DNA from: Mactromeris polynyma | Lineage: Eukaryota > Mollusca > Bivalvia > Venerida > Mactridae | Length of the DNA stretch: 64,000 nt | NCBI GenBank assembly: GCA_032209605.1 | Contig: JASFXZ010000095.1 | Location: 338,635 to 402,634, forward strand | Direction: 5' to 3' | In this document: positions 25,347 to 38,641 of the stretch, piece after piece | Numbering within the stretch: position 1 is the stretch's first letter | Layout: every line of letters begins with the position of its first letter | Program-made: the position numbers and the translations under genes | The notes under the pieces: generated by a model | The model's input: only the letters and a program-made list of their open reading frames with translations | The model's database searches: none | Told to the model about the DNA's origin: nothing

Positions 25347-26260
25347 GGATGACAATTGATCGTAGCCAAATATTACGAAAAGACATGACCTGCTCAGTCC
25401 AGCAATTAAACCCGGACCTCCCGGTTGACATGCTGTCACTCTTTGCACTGAGCTTACCGGATGGCTACAATATATAAAACGTCTGAATAATTTAAATGAC
25501 AAATTATTACGAATACTAAAACTAACGTAGCTACATTATGGAAACATACAGAGCTTAATTCTCTTAATTTGAACGTAGTGTTGGTAAAGATACAGAAGAA
25601 CTTCGAAACCTCGAACAGTTTGGGCTCGAACACAGTAGATACCTCGAACAGGTTATGTATTTCTGCTAGGAGTAACAGCGGTTGTCTTGTTTACATTAAA
25701 TTATTCATAGCAATGCTAAATGGTAGCATACATGAACGATTTCATCGATAGTCTTGCTATAATCAAACGGAAACTTGAACATTGAACCTATTTGCCATAC
25801 CGGATACATGTTATCACTGATGCACAAGATATACTGACTTGTATAGTTATTGCACAAAATGACTAATGGAACAATACTGGTAACTTAATATGGAAATACA
25901 GTAGTAAGTATGATAATTTGTTTGCAAACAAGAGACTAGATATACGCAGGGCAAGCAAATCCACAATTCAATTCAGCTATCTGCAGCCCCAGGCCTTCAG
26001 CGCTAACAGCGCTTTGATTGTGATATCGAGTGTGAAGCATGTTTACAACTTAATATTATTCACATTTAAAGACTGTTTCCTGGGTTACGAGACAGTACAC
26101 GCGTCTAGAAAATCAGGAATTGTGAAGTTCACGGTTCGGCCTCACCCAAGGTGTGTTTCGTACTCAGACGTTCAATAATTTCTGCCACTTCACTTATACG
26201 TTCAATATGTATAATATACATGTATATCCTCTATTATATACAGCGCATGTTACATCATAG

Positions 26261-26438
26261 TACAGTCAAGCCTCATTATAACGACCATGTTTGTTCCTTA
26301 GATTACGTCGTTGTATTATATGTCGTTATATTGAATTTGATCAATTACCGAATAAGCAGATTCGTTCTCATCGAATTTGTATCGTTTAATGAATAGTCCG
26401 TTATAATGAATGTCAGTTAAAGCAGAGTTTACTGTGTA
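26261..26438. mobile_element. pogo/Tigger-like MITE
   Basis: The left end 'tacagtcaagcctcattata' and the reverse complement of the right end ('tacacagtaaactctg', then 'attcattataacgga') form TA-flanked CAGTnAA-type inverted termini, with the inner 'attataacg' motif also repeated. About 178 bp with no coding capacity. The termini are typical of non-autonomous pogo/Tigger (Tc1/mariner superfamily) elements. Confidence 0.6.
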
Positions 26439-26812
26439 ATGAAAAGTAAAGTTTATTAGACAATTGAAAATATAAAATGAGTATATTACAGCTAATAATA
26501 CTGACCCTGACATCGTTATTATTGTACTTTATAATCTCCTAATTTCAAAGACGTTTATATTGGGGGTTGCACTAGAGAAAAAGATTGCCCAAACTGTTGT
26601 TAAGAAAACAAGCATCATTCCACAAATTTCAGAGGTAAGTGGCTTTTAACCTTATAATTCCCGAAGTTTGATCACTAGTTAGTTATTCGATGATCTGACA
26701 ATTAGTATGTGTCCAAGGTTCCCCCGCATTTCAGATCTTCATATTTAACATGATTATTAAAATGCTGTAATTTCATTGAATATGCGATTTAATAGTAGTG
26801 ATCCAATTGTGA

Positions 26813-26995
26813 AGGAACACCAGCTTCACAAGACATTGCCTTCCAACACAGATACAAGGGAAACATCAGCATACGAAGCATTAGGAACTGAGGAGTGGTA
26901 AGGGCAAACATGTATGGGGATGTGGTGATAAGGATTGAGGAATTGCCTGGCTGATTATCAAAACAACCAATTAGGGGGTAATAGATAACAAGAGT
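26813..26995 (+). repeat. Family B dispersed repeat, diverged
   Basis: Contains 'aggaacaccagcttcacaag', 'acattgccttcc', 'gcattaggaactgaggag' and 'ggaattgcctggctgattat', in family B order. It directly precedes an inverted family A copy. Confidence 0.6.
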
Positions 26996-27003
26996 ATCTT
27001 TAA

Positions 27004-27302
27004 AAAAGATGGGCAGCGCAATTTGAAGGTTAAGATTTGTTGTGCAGCATAAATAAATGCCGAGATGTTACGATTGCTGGTCACTCCAGATCCAAAATGG
27101 ATTGCGGTAAATTCACCGAAATTCAGTGGATTTCGGTAAGGTAACGTACCCCTTATCGAAAGGTTAACCAATCCGCGTCAAGGTTACAAATGTTGTTCGA
27201 TTGAAGAGAAGTTGTTCAGTGGTTAACGTAAAATTTGATTGGTTAACACAACGCTGATATGCAAATAGCAAAGCCATGCTAGTACGGCTGCGCCGAAAAA
27301 TA
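27004..27302 (-). repeat. Family A dispersed repeat, short form
   Basis: Minus-strand copy ending with the reverse complement of CGGCGCAGCCGTACTAGCAT at about 27280-27300 and beginning near 'aaaaaagatgggcagcgcaa'. It shares with the copy at 43314-43645 a deletion derivative that includes 'tccaaaatggattgcggtaa' and 'accgaaattcagtggatttc'. The 66-aa frame here is repeat-derived. Confidence 0.75.
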
Positions 27303-27337
27303 GAAACTATTTCACCTACAGAGACTAATACGTGTAC

Positions 27338-27573
27338 GTGTATTACTCTTATCGATAGTGTTCCGATGATAACATAGGCTCCTCGCTGGCATAAAGGAAA
27401 CTAACAGATGTCCTTTTATGATGGAAGTGGCTGGCGTACAAGCTAGATGTGTATTACTCTTACTGATAGTGTTCCGAATTTAGAATCATGTACAGATAAC
27501 TGGCTCCTCGCTGGCATAAAGGATACTCACTGATGTAATTTTATGATGGAAATGGCTGGCGTACACGTTAGAC
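27338..27573. repeat. Imperfect tandem duplication, ~111 and 125 bp
   Basis: Two units starting 'gtgtattactctta' at 27338 and 27449 share 'gatagtgttccga', 'ggctcctcgctggcataaag' and 'tttatgatggaa.tggctgg'. The second unit has an extra ~14 bp. It is immediately next to the family A copy. Confidence 0.75.
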
Positions 27574-28171
27574 GTTATGGTGCATCTCGTGTTCACTTTA
27601 TATTATAGCCCCTACACGCACAATTAGAAATAAGCAGTAACCTTTTTTGATGGATACTTGAAAGGTTTGCCTTGTTGAAGTTTCAAGAGCGACTTAATAA
27701 CAAAATGTCAAATAAATTTGGCACGTACTAGAATAAGTCGACACCTTGACAAAATTCGTGGTAAATGTAAATTCGTAGTTAAGTGAAATTTGAAGAAACT
27801 AACTTCGAATTTAAGTCTTTAATTGAACAAAGAAGTTGTTAAAGCGCAATATTTCACGTTACTTCGTAAAACATATATCAGCGTTGGAATTCTAAGATAG
27901 TTCACTTGATTAACAGAATCCAATTCCCTCACATAAATAACGCCTATAGCTTTTAAGACTCGGAAACTCAGACTTAAGTTATATTTACCAGCCGTTCGTT
28001 TTCATTAAATGTAAATAGTTCTTATTACCCATTATCACATAACTTGCACTCCAGGAGTCGCATACAGCAGTGACATAAATATCATATCTAGTTACATAAA
28101 TAGCCGAATCACAGCACTATTTAAAGTATATTTAAAGATTGAAAACAATCTATTTATGGTGTTATGTGATA

Positions 28172-28323
28172 AATAGAATCGTACATTCGTGCTTATTTGA
28201 TATTGTTTTTATGAAACTCGTCGACTGAAATGAATATGACGCTCGACAGAGCCTCGCGTCATATTCAGTCGACTCGTTTCATAAAAACAATATCAAATAA
28301 GCACTCATGTAAGATTCTCTATT
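28172..28323. repeat. Foldback element, ~70-bp arms
   Basis: The left arm 28172-28241 and right arm 28256-28323 are near-perfect inverted copies. The shared core is 'gcttatttgatattgttttt' followed by 'atgaaac', with the inner parts 'gtcgactga' and 'atatgacgc'. The loop is only about 15 nt. The predicted hairpin would be very stable. It is probably a palindromic MITE; no target duplication was confirmed. Confidence 0.85.
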
Positions 28324-28324
28324 T

Positions 28325-29604
28325 CTAGCTATTTTTTATTAAAATATATAATGTAACAAGTACAAAAGTTGCTGCAGAATGCAGCAAATGGAGGTTGCAC
28401 GGCTATCAAAGTTAAGCAAAAATGAGGTAGTCAAAGTTAACAAGTTGATCTATATTGCCAAAATTATTGCATCAAATTCTAATGCCAGTAATTTTTGATG
28501 TTATAATTGATTTAGTAGTGCAAAATAAGCCTTTATTGCAAAATTATATGCAATATATATAAATTGCAACTAATTAAAACAGGAATATGAGAAAGATAAT
28601 TTGGTAGAAAATGACTTGACCGTTTTCAAATTATTGGTCTGAGATAATTAATGAAGCATTTAAATAGTACAAAAATATTAATTGTATAACAGCATGTTAT
28701 TGTTTATAAGTATGTAAAACAAATACATGTGCATTCAGAGTCATTACTATGTGTTTTATCTATGTCTGTCACACCTCAGTCCATCCAGCTTTGAATAGAT
28801 ACCAATAATATAGATACAATATGCTCTTTCTCATAATGTCATGTCAGGAGTTGTATACTGAGAATGTAGAGACACATTTTGTTTGGATTTCACCCCAACA
28901 TTTGCAGCCGTCTGTGATATAAGCAACCACTATTATCAATCCTTTGGTTAGCTGCTTGTTTTGTGTTTAACTGTAGTATTACAAAGCTTGTTGAAAAAAG
29001 TCATAAGTCTCTACAAATGGTACTTTTCCCAAACTGATTTTTTTTCCTCCAAAGCATGCACATACAAACCTAGATGAAACAACAGCTTAGCACTTGTGAA
29101 TAGTATATAGATAGTGCCATATCTAGATAACCAAGTTGAAAAACAATACACACACTATATACCAGTGATTACAATTTTATTCAAATAGAACTGCATTTCA
29201 AATCCTAAATTTCAAGATTGATAGAAAACTGTCAACTAGTTTATGTACTACACAATTGTTTACTTAGTCAATCACAGATTGTAATTATTTCAGTAACAAA
29301 TGGTAATTGGATTTAAAATGTACAAGGAAAACTTCAAGAGTATTTTCCAAGAAGTATTTTATGACTTGTTGACCACTGTTTGTAAATTTACAGCCTATTT
29401 CTTGTTGTACCCGAGGTGACTTTTATGAAGCATCTTGTGAATATATCATGAAAACCTGAAACGATAAAGTGATAGCAGAAAAAGAGTCATTACATTTGTA
29501 TTATGTAACTGATGTGTGTGAAAAGCTTTTCAAGCCCTACATTGGGTACATGTTTTCTCCTAGAATTACTTATATATGTGGCAGGGGTGTTTGACGATTG
29601 AGCC
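28325..29604. other. No gene recognised
   Basis: AT-rich, apparently unique sequence with no frame above about 60 aa and no array. Confidence 0.4.
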
Positions 29605-29876
29605 TCAAATGCTGGAAGATGGAGAATTGAAGTGGTGTGGGGTTAGGCGGCAACCTGGTAAGCCGTACTTGTATTTAGGAAGTCTTCGGTTCAAGTCCAA
29701 TATTGAGTCCAGTTTTACCCCTTGAATTACTTAAATGGTCTCAAATGCTGGAAGAGGGAGAAGTGTAGTGGTGTGGGGTAAGGCGGCAACCTGGTAAGCC
29801 GTACTAGTATTTAGAAGGTCTTTGGTTCAAGTCAGTATTGGGTCCAGTTTTTCCTATCGAATTACTTAAATGGTGG
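29605..29876 (+). repeat. Tandem duplication of a tRNA-like (SINE-like) 136-bp unit
   Basis: Two units start at 29605 and 29741 with 'tcaaatgctggaag'. Each contains 'ggcggcaacctggtaagccg' and, about 45 bp later, a B-box-like GGTTCAAGTC (29690 and 29824). The arrangement resembles the promoter half of a tRNA-derived SINE. A third, more diverged segment follows at 29885-29990. No A-tail or target duplication was found. Confidence 0.55.
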
Positions 29877-30663
29877 CAACTGTGTTTTCCAGCCCACAGT
29901 GGTTGAGCCTAAATGCTTAAATGACGAAGGGTGTTGCAGTGGGTAGTAAGACGGCCGCCCACGGTGGTTTAGCCTTAAATGCCTGACGGGGGTTGGATGC
30001 TGTGTAATAGGGTTATAAATGAGAAAACTTATTGCAGAAGAAGTTTGCGCATACCATTATAAGCGCTGAATTCCAGACTTTCCACACCGAAGTCATTTCT
30101 TTCCTAAAGACCTTTCACCCCCCAATTTTGATAGACCCTAGACTTTTCACCCCCCACTTTCAGTATAATCAATTTTTTGTGAATTACATTATTAATATGA
30201 TGTTTATTCTAAAATCAGATTGTTAATTTATAGATCAAAATTCCTTTATCTTCATGTTAAAAAAACAGTGTGATTTGATCAACACCTTTTGACTTGTTAA
30301 GAATGATGTGATTTAACAACCACTGCGCCTCCCTAAATCAAGCATCTCTAGTTTCCTTATCAACAGACTCTGATCCAGTGGGACTCTAAGGTACATCCTT
30401 TCAATATTGGTGATAAAAGTCAATATTTTCAGATTAGATAAATAATTTTATGATCCCTAGTCAAGCAAATAACAAAGAAATAAATTGATGATTTCATATA
30501 CCTATGATGTATATGATACACATGCACTACTCAGCATGGTAAAAAATAATGCCCAATTATTGTCATGTTTCAACCACCATGTGTAAAAAATACATTTGAA
30601 TAAATCTCCTTATTTCTGGTTGAACAACAACATCTAGTTTAATGTCACATCTAAGTTGATACG

Positions 30664-31013
30664 CCGTGCAATAACAACGTAAGAGCAAAAAGAACATTTA
30701 ACATTTTAAAGTCTAAGTCTGAGTTTCAGTCTAAAACTATTTGTGTATAATGCGCCTGCATTAGATATTTGTAGTTGTTTTACTTCAAATCGTGTCAGAC
30801 GCCTGTCATGCCAAACACACTAGCCTTCAAATATATTGTCATCAAGAATACGAGAAAAAAGTGGACATAAGAGATGTAATTGAGAATGCATGGAATGCCA
30901 CAACGACACAAAGAGAAGTATGAACTGGCCTGGAGCTTTATTCACATTTTTTAAGACTGAAACTCAGACTTAGACTTTAAAATGTTCTTTACGCTTCTTT
31001 GTTATTACAACGG
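30664..31013. repeat. Foldback element with ~70-bp arms
   Basis: The left arm (30664-30737, with 'aaagtctaagtctgagtttc') is inverted at 30948-31013 ('actgaaactcagacttagac'). A third arm-like piece occurs at 31130-31190, and further pieces near 15575 and 27955, so this is a dispersed family. The ~210-bp loop has no coding capacity. Confidence 0.7.
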
Positions 31014-31189
31014 AATAGATTTTAATAAAATGTTACAAAAGACTAGAGTGGGTATCAACAATTATTCAGATAAAATGTCATTCTTTAAGATTTAACAAAA
31101 AGGAAATGGAGGTAAATATAATGTTTGCAAACCCAAAGTCTATGTCTGAGTTTCGGTCTTAAAATGTTTGTGATGATAAGGTCCCAGTA

Positions 31190-33084
31190 CAGTATTTTAT
31201 AATTTACTTTCGCAAAGAACTCAGCGCAGACATAAATGTACAAATTTTACATTCAATAACATAACAACACACAGGGAATAACCTACTCCTTGCAATTTGA
31301 GTTATTGTTTTCTACGAGTATATGTCAAATATATATGGTCTTGTATCTGCTGAATAGTCAGTTTTATATCGTTGTTGTTTCCAATGTGTCATATAGAACA
31401 TTTCAATCAACTGTTTTAACGTAAATAACTCAATTAAAACCTTCCAGAGTTACTTGGTTACTTTTTAAAGTCTGGCTACTGTACATAATTTAGGAGATTA
31501 GACAATAAGACATTGGCCTATATGTACTGTGATGAAGGCACTTTTGGAGTTTTTTCTACATTTGAAGTTTTGAGTGCAGGGGGTATTGTCCTTAGGAGAT
31601 AAGGTCTGTTTGCGATCATTTTCGCATTTTATTTGTCTTCATAACTTGTGGGGAAAACATAATGCTTAAAGCAAAATGTCGACATAAGTATAACAGAAGA
31701 AAAATCAATTTTAATAACATTTATGATCTTCAACAAATTGAATATAATATTTAAAATACAAATTATAACAATAAAAGTACATTGCCATAATAATAATGTA
31801 ATAAAACAAACATAATACTCGAAGTCCATGACTACAAAAGACAGTGTAGGCGTTCCATACTGACCTCTCCAGAACGATCATCTGGGGAAATAAAACAAGA
31901 TAAGAGTGACATAATACAGCATTGAAAAAATATATAATATAATTATTATTATATAAAAAAAACATCAACATACAAATGCATACAAGAAAAACACTAGCTA
32001 AACCCCCAATAACCATTTCAATTAAATAAAGAACTGAAACAAATAAAAGTAATCAGCAATGAACTGAAAGGTGATTAATCATGAAGATTAATTAAATGAA
32101 AAAGCAACATGAGCAATTATGAGTCCAACAAAAAATAACAGCTAAAATGACCGCTGAAACAAGTAAATGCATTAAGTTAATAAAATAAAATACAATTGGT
32201 CCTAAAATCTTTTTTTAATTATTTCATATTTAATTCGATTAATTGCGTCTATATTTATACTCGATGTTTTACCGGTATTAATCAACGGAAAATCGTGGCA
32301 TATATTTTTGGGTATACATTATTCAAAGACAAACGACTGTTTCAATTAGTTGTATTTGTGAATTGTGTCTGGTGTATATTAACTTAAGCATGATACCGTT
32401 TCAATCCACAGACACTAGCCGCCGGTTTTACTACAGTATTTATTAAATTTCAGCGAATTTTACTCATTGCCCGACGGTACACTTCCATTTCAAAGGCACG
32501 ACTTTGACTTGAAATAAGGTTATGCTTAATGCTTTAAGGCATATTCTACATCCGTGAGATTACGTACGGTGACTTAATTCAGTAGGTATAACCATGCATA
32601 GGATACAGATTTTTAAAATACTGTAAGATTATTTATTAGAAAAGACAAAAAGTTTGAAAATCTGATATTTCCCTTGTTGATAGGTTTATTTTAGTAAACA
32701 TAGATATAGAAACATTTTAGATCTTGTAGCTTCCAAATTCCAAAATCTTTTTCTATTTTCATTTAGTTATTTTCCTTGCATTTCTTTTTTTTATTGTGTA
32801 CCACCCCGTTTGACAGTTAATGACCCCATTGGAAATAAGCTTTCGGGCTTTTATGGATTATCATAGACACTTCATTGAAATATTGCTTAATATGGGCGAT
32901 TTGCCCCACCTTACGCTATATATAAGCTTAAAATCATTCATTTTGGTAGTTTTTAATAAAAAATGATATTTTAAATTATTTATATTTAATGATACATTAA
33001 ATTGATGTGATAAAAATTGACTGTGATATGGATATTTATTATTTGTGTAATTGTGTAATTATTTCATGTGTCAGTATTTAAATA
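31190..33084. other. No gene recognised
   Basis: Very AT-rich. Overlapping minus-strand frames of 66 and 101 aa at 31629-32016 are rich in Y, I and F, as expected from composition, and have no domain. Confidence 0.4.
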
Positions 33085-33255
33085 TACAGTCGGACCTAGT
33101 TTATGCGACAACCTTCTACGCGAATACTCGGTATCATCCGAAATATTTCCAGGTCCAGGTGTATCTTCTTATGCACGTCGAATTTATATGGGCTATACGA
33201 AACCATGTATTATTCGAAATAAAATTTCGGACCCGATGAATTCAAATACAGTCAG
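33085..33255. mobile_element. pogo/Tigger-like MITE, right end decayed
   Basis: Begins 'tacagtcggacctagtttat' and shares internal text with 54434-54610, for example 'cgaaaccatgt.ttattcga' and 'gatga.ttcaaata'. The left end is related to the element at 52939-53115. The right terminus is degraded. The small open frames here are repeat-derived. Confidence 0.6.
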
Positions 33256-35384
33256 TATGTCTAAATTCAAATCAATCAATCAATAATTGTATGTAACACG
33301 CTTATTTAGCTGTGGATTATTACAATCACTGTGTAATCATGTTTGTACCGGCGTTCCCAAACTAAAATATTGTTATAACATACTTGTGCTGGAGCTATGT
33401 CAGGCTAGCGTTAAACATTTGATCCGTAGAGGAGTAAATATCTCACAGAGGAAATTAATTAATTAAAGAAAAGGACCAATAATTTACGATTCACTCGCCC
33501 TGATTGACGTACTTGGCGTAATCAATGTATAATATATGTATGCGTGAAGGTCAGGGTCATGTTAATTAGCACGGACTATATAGTGCTGTTAGATTGACCG
33601 CGAACTGGTGCATGATCTTTCAGGACCGATCCAGGTCAATTTAGGTAAAACATTGGCAAAGAATTTTTTCCGTCATGCACTTGGAAAAGCTCGAACAACT
33701 GTGTACACCCATATATCAGAAAGAGTGAGAGTATTGTTACTGTAAATTCACTCACCTTCTACATACAGTTCATGAATTTTCCTAGTCAATGTCACGATTT
33801 ACAATTATGTCATATATTTATACCAACAATTTATAAAGTTTATTTTGTTATTGATGTGTAAAGACAATGCAGGAGAATAAATACGCATTTGCAGTCAACT
33901 AATGTCGGATACTACTTAAAGTTAAGATAATATTTATTTAAAGTCGGCAAGATTTACACAACATTTTTTTATAGGTACAAAGCAATGGGGCCATAAAGGA
34001 TTCCAATATTGAATAAAAGGTAAAACTCTTATCATTAAGATATTAATATAGGTTGAAAAAAATCTATATTAACCTTAACATTACTGACCTACAAAATCGC
34101 ACATTATATATCTTTCCAGGCCATAGATGTTATTGTACATTTAAATTCATCACAAACCATTTTATATACAGTGTTAACATTAAACAGTCCTGCATACTGT
34201 TGTTATTTCGCAAGAAAACATTGCTTTCCTACTGAGCCGTAAATGGGAATCTAAGCGAAAATCCCAAGGGTCACATCTCAACTAAAATCGCTCCATTCAA
34301 AATGAATTTAAAATGTTATCCAATTGAGAATTATACAATGATGAAAATTTAAGTATTGTTTGTCTAGATAAATTTACCTCTTGGCTACAGTATTAAGGCA
34401 TTAGAGAGAGGGGGTGGAGAGAGGGATTGAGGGACAGAGAGAGACGCAACGCGATGCCACGGTTACAAACCAAACATTTACCATGCAGAATAAAATTAAC
34501 GAATTTGGGCCAAGAATGGTGTCGAATAAAACTCAAAACACGGGAATGAAGAACCTTAAGATGAAAATTTAGACGGGAACATAAATACAACTTATAAAGA
34601 AGTGACCGGGGAGTAATAAACAGGGCAGTCTGGTGATTCTAAAATCTATATTTTTTACGTACACACCTTTTCGTCATATTATCACATTTCGTTTTTGACT
34701 TTGTTTGTATATGATAACAGCTAGCAATATAATATAGATATAGAAACAAATAGTATATATTTAAACAACTACCACGTATATTATACATTTATATGTACTT
34801 TATATGCTTTATCTCTTATATGTAAACAGAATCATGAGAAGCTTAACACAACTGTCTGACAGTCTTGACACTGTCCGTATACAGAGTGGAAGCTTAATGA
34901 AGCTTGACGGTATGACAAACAGGCATTTATTTGTTATACTTAAACATCTCACATGCATGAAAACTAATCTTAACCGGTAGAAACAAGTCTACACTGCAAA
35001 CACTCAACATTACACAACTAGACAAGTAACAAGTGCTTTAACAATTTAAAGTAATTAGGAAGAAAAACGAAGGACTTCAAATCGAACTAATACATAATAC
35101 AAGCGATCAACATCAGTCAACTCTGAAAGTGAATACATAAATAACATGCAAAACACATGGAGCCAACAAATTAGGTGCAAAACGACTTCATACAAACACC
35201 GTCGTGTTGAATAATAAAATATTTAATATTATTGTATTTCTCTCATTAAGGTGATTTTACATTTTAATAGTGTTGAGTTATATGCTAATGTGTTTATATT
35301 GTTTTGTTGTTCAAATGTGCGAGCGTGTAAGAAGACATTTTGTGCGGTAGTTGTTTGTAATCCCTTGCAAACATTTGATAAAAG
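33256..35384. other. No gene recognised
   Basis: Contains a GA-rich low-complexity stretch at about 34405-34445 and otherwise AT-rich sequence. Short frames at 34053-34235 and 34393-34590 have no recognisable features. Confidence 0.4.
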
Positions 35385-35600
35385 TTGATACAGGAGCGCA
35401 ATATTCACGAGACAAAGCCCCTACACACAGATCCCAGAGAAACGTATACGGCATACATACCAGTAGGAGTTAAGAACGTGTAAGGACAAACACAAAAAAT
35501 TAAGGAGAATAAAATGATAGGATAAAAAGGGGGAAAAGGGAATCCATTACAGAACAGGCTAAAGACACGTTGGCCACGGACCACAAGATTGTGTTTGGAG
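35385..35600 (+). repeat. Family B dispersed repeat
   Basis: The start is degenerate ('caggagcgcaatattcacga' with 'gacaaagcccctacacacag'). The interior 'agttaagaacgtgtaaggac' and the end 'aatccattacagaacaggct' follow the family B layout. The family A short copy at 35727 follows. Confidence 0.5.
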
Positions 35601-35726
35601 TATCTTTTCTGGCGGAGAACGAATGGCAAGCACGATGTAATTGTCGACATGCGTATTGATCTTCGCGTAAAAATGTGTTGTTTATATAAGGAGCAATTTC
35701 AAAGATACAATGCATCTATATGTTCA

Positions 35727-35881
35727 CTTTTTCGGCGAGGCCGTACTAACATGGTTTTACTATTGGCATATCAGTGTTGTGTAAACCAATCAAATCTTAC
35801 GTTTATAACCAAGTTGCACAGCTACATTGCCTGCTTCAGATTGCGTCGACCATTTCTTTTACAAGATATTTCTTGTTTGTA
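35727..35881 (+). repeat. Family A dispersed repeat, short deletion form
   Basis: Begins 'cactttttcggcgaggccgt', retains 'gtgtaaaccaatcaaatctt', then jumps to the 3' terminal block 'ttgcgtcgaccatttctttt' with 'caagatatttcttgttt'. The middle ~400 bp of the long form is absent. Confidence 0.75.
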
Positions 35882-37998
35882 ATACACGACGTGTATTCCG
35901 TTTCACGTCAAATGACTCGATTATCGTACATATGTCATTGATATGTGTGGCTTCTGTTACAATTATGCTTATTCTTTCTACTCCTAATTGGAACAATGAT
36001 TGAAAAGTAAAGTTTCTAACAAGCTCTATGTTTAAAGCGTTAATGATATTATGCTGGTGCTGCATATATCACGTGAAACCGTAATTATTTTCATATGCAC
36101 GGAATAGTGTGTGGTGTCTCAGAGCAGCGAATGGTGCAAAACTCGTGAAAGTCTAGTGCAAATAAGTTTTAATAACACGTTAATATTACATATTGAATCG
36201 ACTCGGCAACATTTCCGCTATGGGGTCATTGTTAGGCTTCATATGTCAGATATTTTCATTTCATTTCTTGGTACGTGTCGGTTGGAAGCCAGATTTATGT
36301 TTCTTACGTCAGACATGTTCGTGCTAGCCATGTGCAACAACCAGTCTTATAACTTTGAATGTAGTGAAATAGTTTTATTTCTTTTCCAAGTTAATTTTGA
36401 TAGCAATCATTCAAAATGAGTCTCGCTTTCGCTATTACGAAAGAACACTTCTAAAACATCTATCAAAGGGTATTGCATCTCGCGTGTTGTGTCAATGTGG
36501 CGTGAATTTGCTTCAACAAAAACGTAACAATTTATTATAGATAAAACAACTTGTTTTGTAAATCTTAATTTGATCTTAATACGGAACAAGCCTTTTCCGT
36601 GCAGAGTATGCACTAAATACGATGGTGGGAAATAATGCTAATAGTATAAAATGTAAAAAGTAAGATATATGGTTAAGAAAAACTAACTGATCGTGTAGTA
36701 AGTTATGACAAAAACAATATGTTACAATTGCACGAGGTCAATGAGTATTATGTAATTTGTTGGAATGAAGTCTTTGATATCCGACAAGGTTTCAGAAACT
36801 TAATAAAAATTGAACAATCAGATTCAAATTATAGCCAATGTCTTTTCTGAAACTTTATTGTAGAACACATGTGTAGGTGGATCATGCGTTACGACTATGG
36901 ACTTGCGCCGCCAATGGTTGTTGAGCAACATCGCATGTGGCTGCAGGGGCCAGTCCAGGATTTTCAATTTATTTAACCGGCAGAAACATAGGTTGATCAA
37001 CTAGTAACTAGATAAAGATCTGCGTGTTTTATGACCATGTTTGTTTTGGAAACCATAATGCCAATGTTCCTGTTCCGCTTTCATCAACAGAGAAGATGCA
37101 TCAACAAATAAAACCAAAACGTGTTTACGTGACGGAGCATGCTGACAACAGCTTGATCAAAGCGAAATATTCAAAGTAAATAGAGGGGCGAATACGGACA
37201 ATTCCAATAAAGCGTAATAGATTTCAACCAATGGGACGTTGAATAAAACAAATTTAGGAATAACAACAAATATTTTTTGTCATTTTATCCGCATTCTTCC
37301 ATACTTTACTTTGTGAGCGGATAATCTAGTTAATAATTGCATGCAACTAAATGAAAAGCGTGAGCTTTCGTTGTTTGAAATTAAATGTTCTCGTAATTGC
37401 ATTTTGACGATTTAAGAGCTTTCTATATCAAGCTTAAGAAACAGTTTACTGACAAACACGAATGCTGTAATGGTTTTAAAACGAAGATAGCTTAATCATT
37501 TGTTGCAATAACGTGAACGCGTGCTGGAAATACGCCGACCATTTGACACAACACGTAATAAAGTTGAAATTAATGTCGATTTATAACCTTAGATTGACAG
37601 GGAAATTTACATGCAAGTTTTCAATTTATAAATTGTTTCTTCTTTTGTTAAGGAACGTGTTTCCTTTTCGATGTGGCTTCTTAAATATATTTTAAAGGTA
37701 TATTTAGATGTCTACAATTGTAGAAATTCAAAGTTTAGTGCATTGCGTGTGACCTATTCTTCAAAGTTTTCGCTGTCGGTGAAATCGTTTTGCAATATAT
37801 ATGTTCTTTTATCTGAGACATTTTACCAGTATATCTTGAATTACATTTCATGCGATAGAAATTTCAAAAGCGCCGGTATTTTAGTCCGTTGTGTATGCAA
37901 AATTCCCCTGTAAGAAACAACGCCTCGATTCTTGAAGTAGCTGTCGGCTTTGTATGGGACACTTTCTGTTCGACCTCTATAATTACATGTATAGAATA
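35882..37998. other. No gene recognised
   Basis: Contains open frames of 102 aa (36111-36419, plus) and 80 aa (37671-37913, plus), neither with a recognisable domain or exon border. No array was seen. Confidence 0.4.
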
Positions 37999-38520
37999 TG
38001 TTTTTCGGCGTAGCCGTACTTACATGGTTTTGCTATTTGCATAGCAGTGTTTTGTACAATCAAATCTTACGTTAACCACCAAGGCAATTTCTCTTCAACC
38101 GAAAAACGTTTGGAACCTTGACGCAGATTGGTTAACATTGTGTATAGGGTATTTCAAGATTTGTCTAGTAAGTAGTGTTGTTAGTCATCACCACGAGGAA
38201 TTGTCTGGTGTTGGAATTAAGAAGACTTTCTTGGTTTTATGTACCAGTCGCGAACATTTATGTTGTTTTAGTCAGATAAATCGCTATGTAACAAATTTAT
38301 TAACATGAATGTGTGAGTTCACGACTTACGCAATAAGTAATGATGAACTATATTGAAACAGACTATACTGGGTCTATGACTAATCACTCTACGGAGTTAC
38401 TTTTATCCAATCTTCTCCGCAGTGATCTCCCCTTTCAGGTCTCGGAGTTACTGTAGTATAGCGTAATTGAATGACCGGCCGTCGTAACATTTAGGCATTT
38501 TTATGTTGTACAATCTTCAG
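37999..38520 (+). repeat. Family A dispersed repeat, long form
   Basis: Begins 'tttttcggcgtagccgtact' and is colinear with 3175-3780 through 'aagactttcttggttttatg', 'accagtcgcgaacatttatg' and 'gaactatattgaaacagact'. The copy stops near 'atgttgtacaatcttcagac', before the usual CAAGATATTTCTTG hairpin. The 46-bp array begins about 120 bp further on. Confidence 0.75.
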
Positions 38521-38641
38521 ACAGTCCCAAGGCTTTTGGTCATCGTATTACCTTAGTGTCGTGCAATTTAGTGTCATACATGTTCATGTTACTGAGTGCA
38601 TTGATGTTGTGGTGTTCCTGATAGTTTCGATCTACATTTTG

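Noticed and set aside
25071..25502. 143-aa minus-strand open frame with nine-residue repeats
   Set aside because: The repeated core is the 27-bp array; the unique ends show no known domain and a second frame is open across the same DNA.
31629..32016. Two overlapping hydrophobic minus-strand frames as small membrane proteins
   Set aside because: Hydrophobicity follows from extreme AT content; no start, splice or homology support.
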